From Azorinus chamasolen (Eukaryota; Mollusca; Bivalvia; Cardiida; Solecurtidae), in assembly GCA_963576725.1 (NCBI GenBank), contig OY755252.1, positions 51,299,059 to 51,363,058 on the forward strand: a DNA stretch of 64,000 bases, written 5' to 3'. How positions within the stretch are numbered: the stretch's first letter is position 1; each line of letters begins with the position of its first letter. The notes beneath the pieces are model-generated. The model had not been told where the DNA came from, did not search any database, and saw nothing but the letters and a program-made list of their open reading frames with translations. Made by a program: the position numbers and the translations under genes. Positions 63,931 through 64,000 of the stretch are shown here, one piece after another.

Positions 63931-64000
63931 CCTCACGGATTTAGACATTTACGCTTGTCTGCAGGTGAAAGTATGGACACTGCACCTGGAATGATGGATC

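Overview
This window is eukaryotic nuclear DNA: split genes with GT-AG introns, many minisatellites, and dispersed inverted-repeat elements, a tRNA-derived SINE and a Penelope-like reverse transcriptase. The protein family, the SINE and the repeat style point to a lophotrochozoan, most likely a bivalve mollusc. That assignment is inference; no rRNA or mitochondrial marker is present.

The only convincing host genes are two tandem paralogues on the minus strand. Both encode a short-chain dehydrogenase/reductase closely resembling L-xylulose/dicarbonyl reductase (DCXR). Gene B (57492 down to 45757) is complete: seven coding exons of 52, 98, 155, 43, 165, 118 and 110 nt, giving 246 residues. Gene A (32369 down to 1) has the same seven exons with identical phases and lengths for exons 1-6; the left window edge cuts it one base before its last visible codon is complete, just short of the expected stop. 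Both keep the Rossmann TGxxxGxG motif, NNA(A/G), and the Ser-Tyr-Lys active site at 136/149/153.

Most of the window is intron and intergenic repeat. Gene A introns hold tandem arrays at 0.5-1.0 kb (25 bp), 5.3-6.3 kb (31 bp), 11.5-14.2 kb (44 bp), 14.8-15.2 kb (48 bp), 15.3-15.7 kb (47 bp), 17.6-24.8 kb (57 bp, about 126 copies), 25.1-25.6 kb (34 bp), 26.1-28.6 kb (20 bp) and 30.7-31.1 kb (21 bp). Gene B introns hold arrays at 46.0-47.0 kb, 48.2-48.8 kb and 50.4-52.5 kb. The last is remarkable: its 90-bp unit is the 3' part of exon 3 plus its 5' splice site, copied 22 further times. Gene A shows the mirror event, with the exon 3 acceptor and first exon bases repeated two or three times.

The intergenic stretch (32.4-45.7 kb) carries a broken Penelope-like reverse transcriptase (38239-36044, minus) whose coding frame is interrupted by two TGA codons, both where relatives appear to have cysteine. 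Around it, at 33.5-34.5 and 42.0-43.2 kb, lie inverted arms and matching 26-bp arrays that may be the ends of a roughly 9.6-kb composite element. Right of gene B (57.5-64 kb) I see only mobile DNA: a mollusc-type SINE, small inverted-repeat elements, arrays, and a 1.06-kb TIR element with a CpG-rich payload.

Two small element families recur throughout: about 200-bp elements with TA-flanked pogo-like ends and a conserved central hairpin, and fold-back elements ending TTAACCC...GGGTTAA (piggyBac-like). Copy counts and boundaries were read by eye and are approximate unless given as exact exon coordinates.
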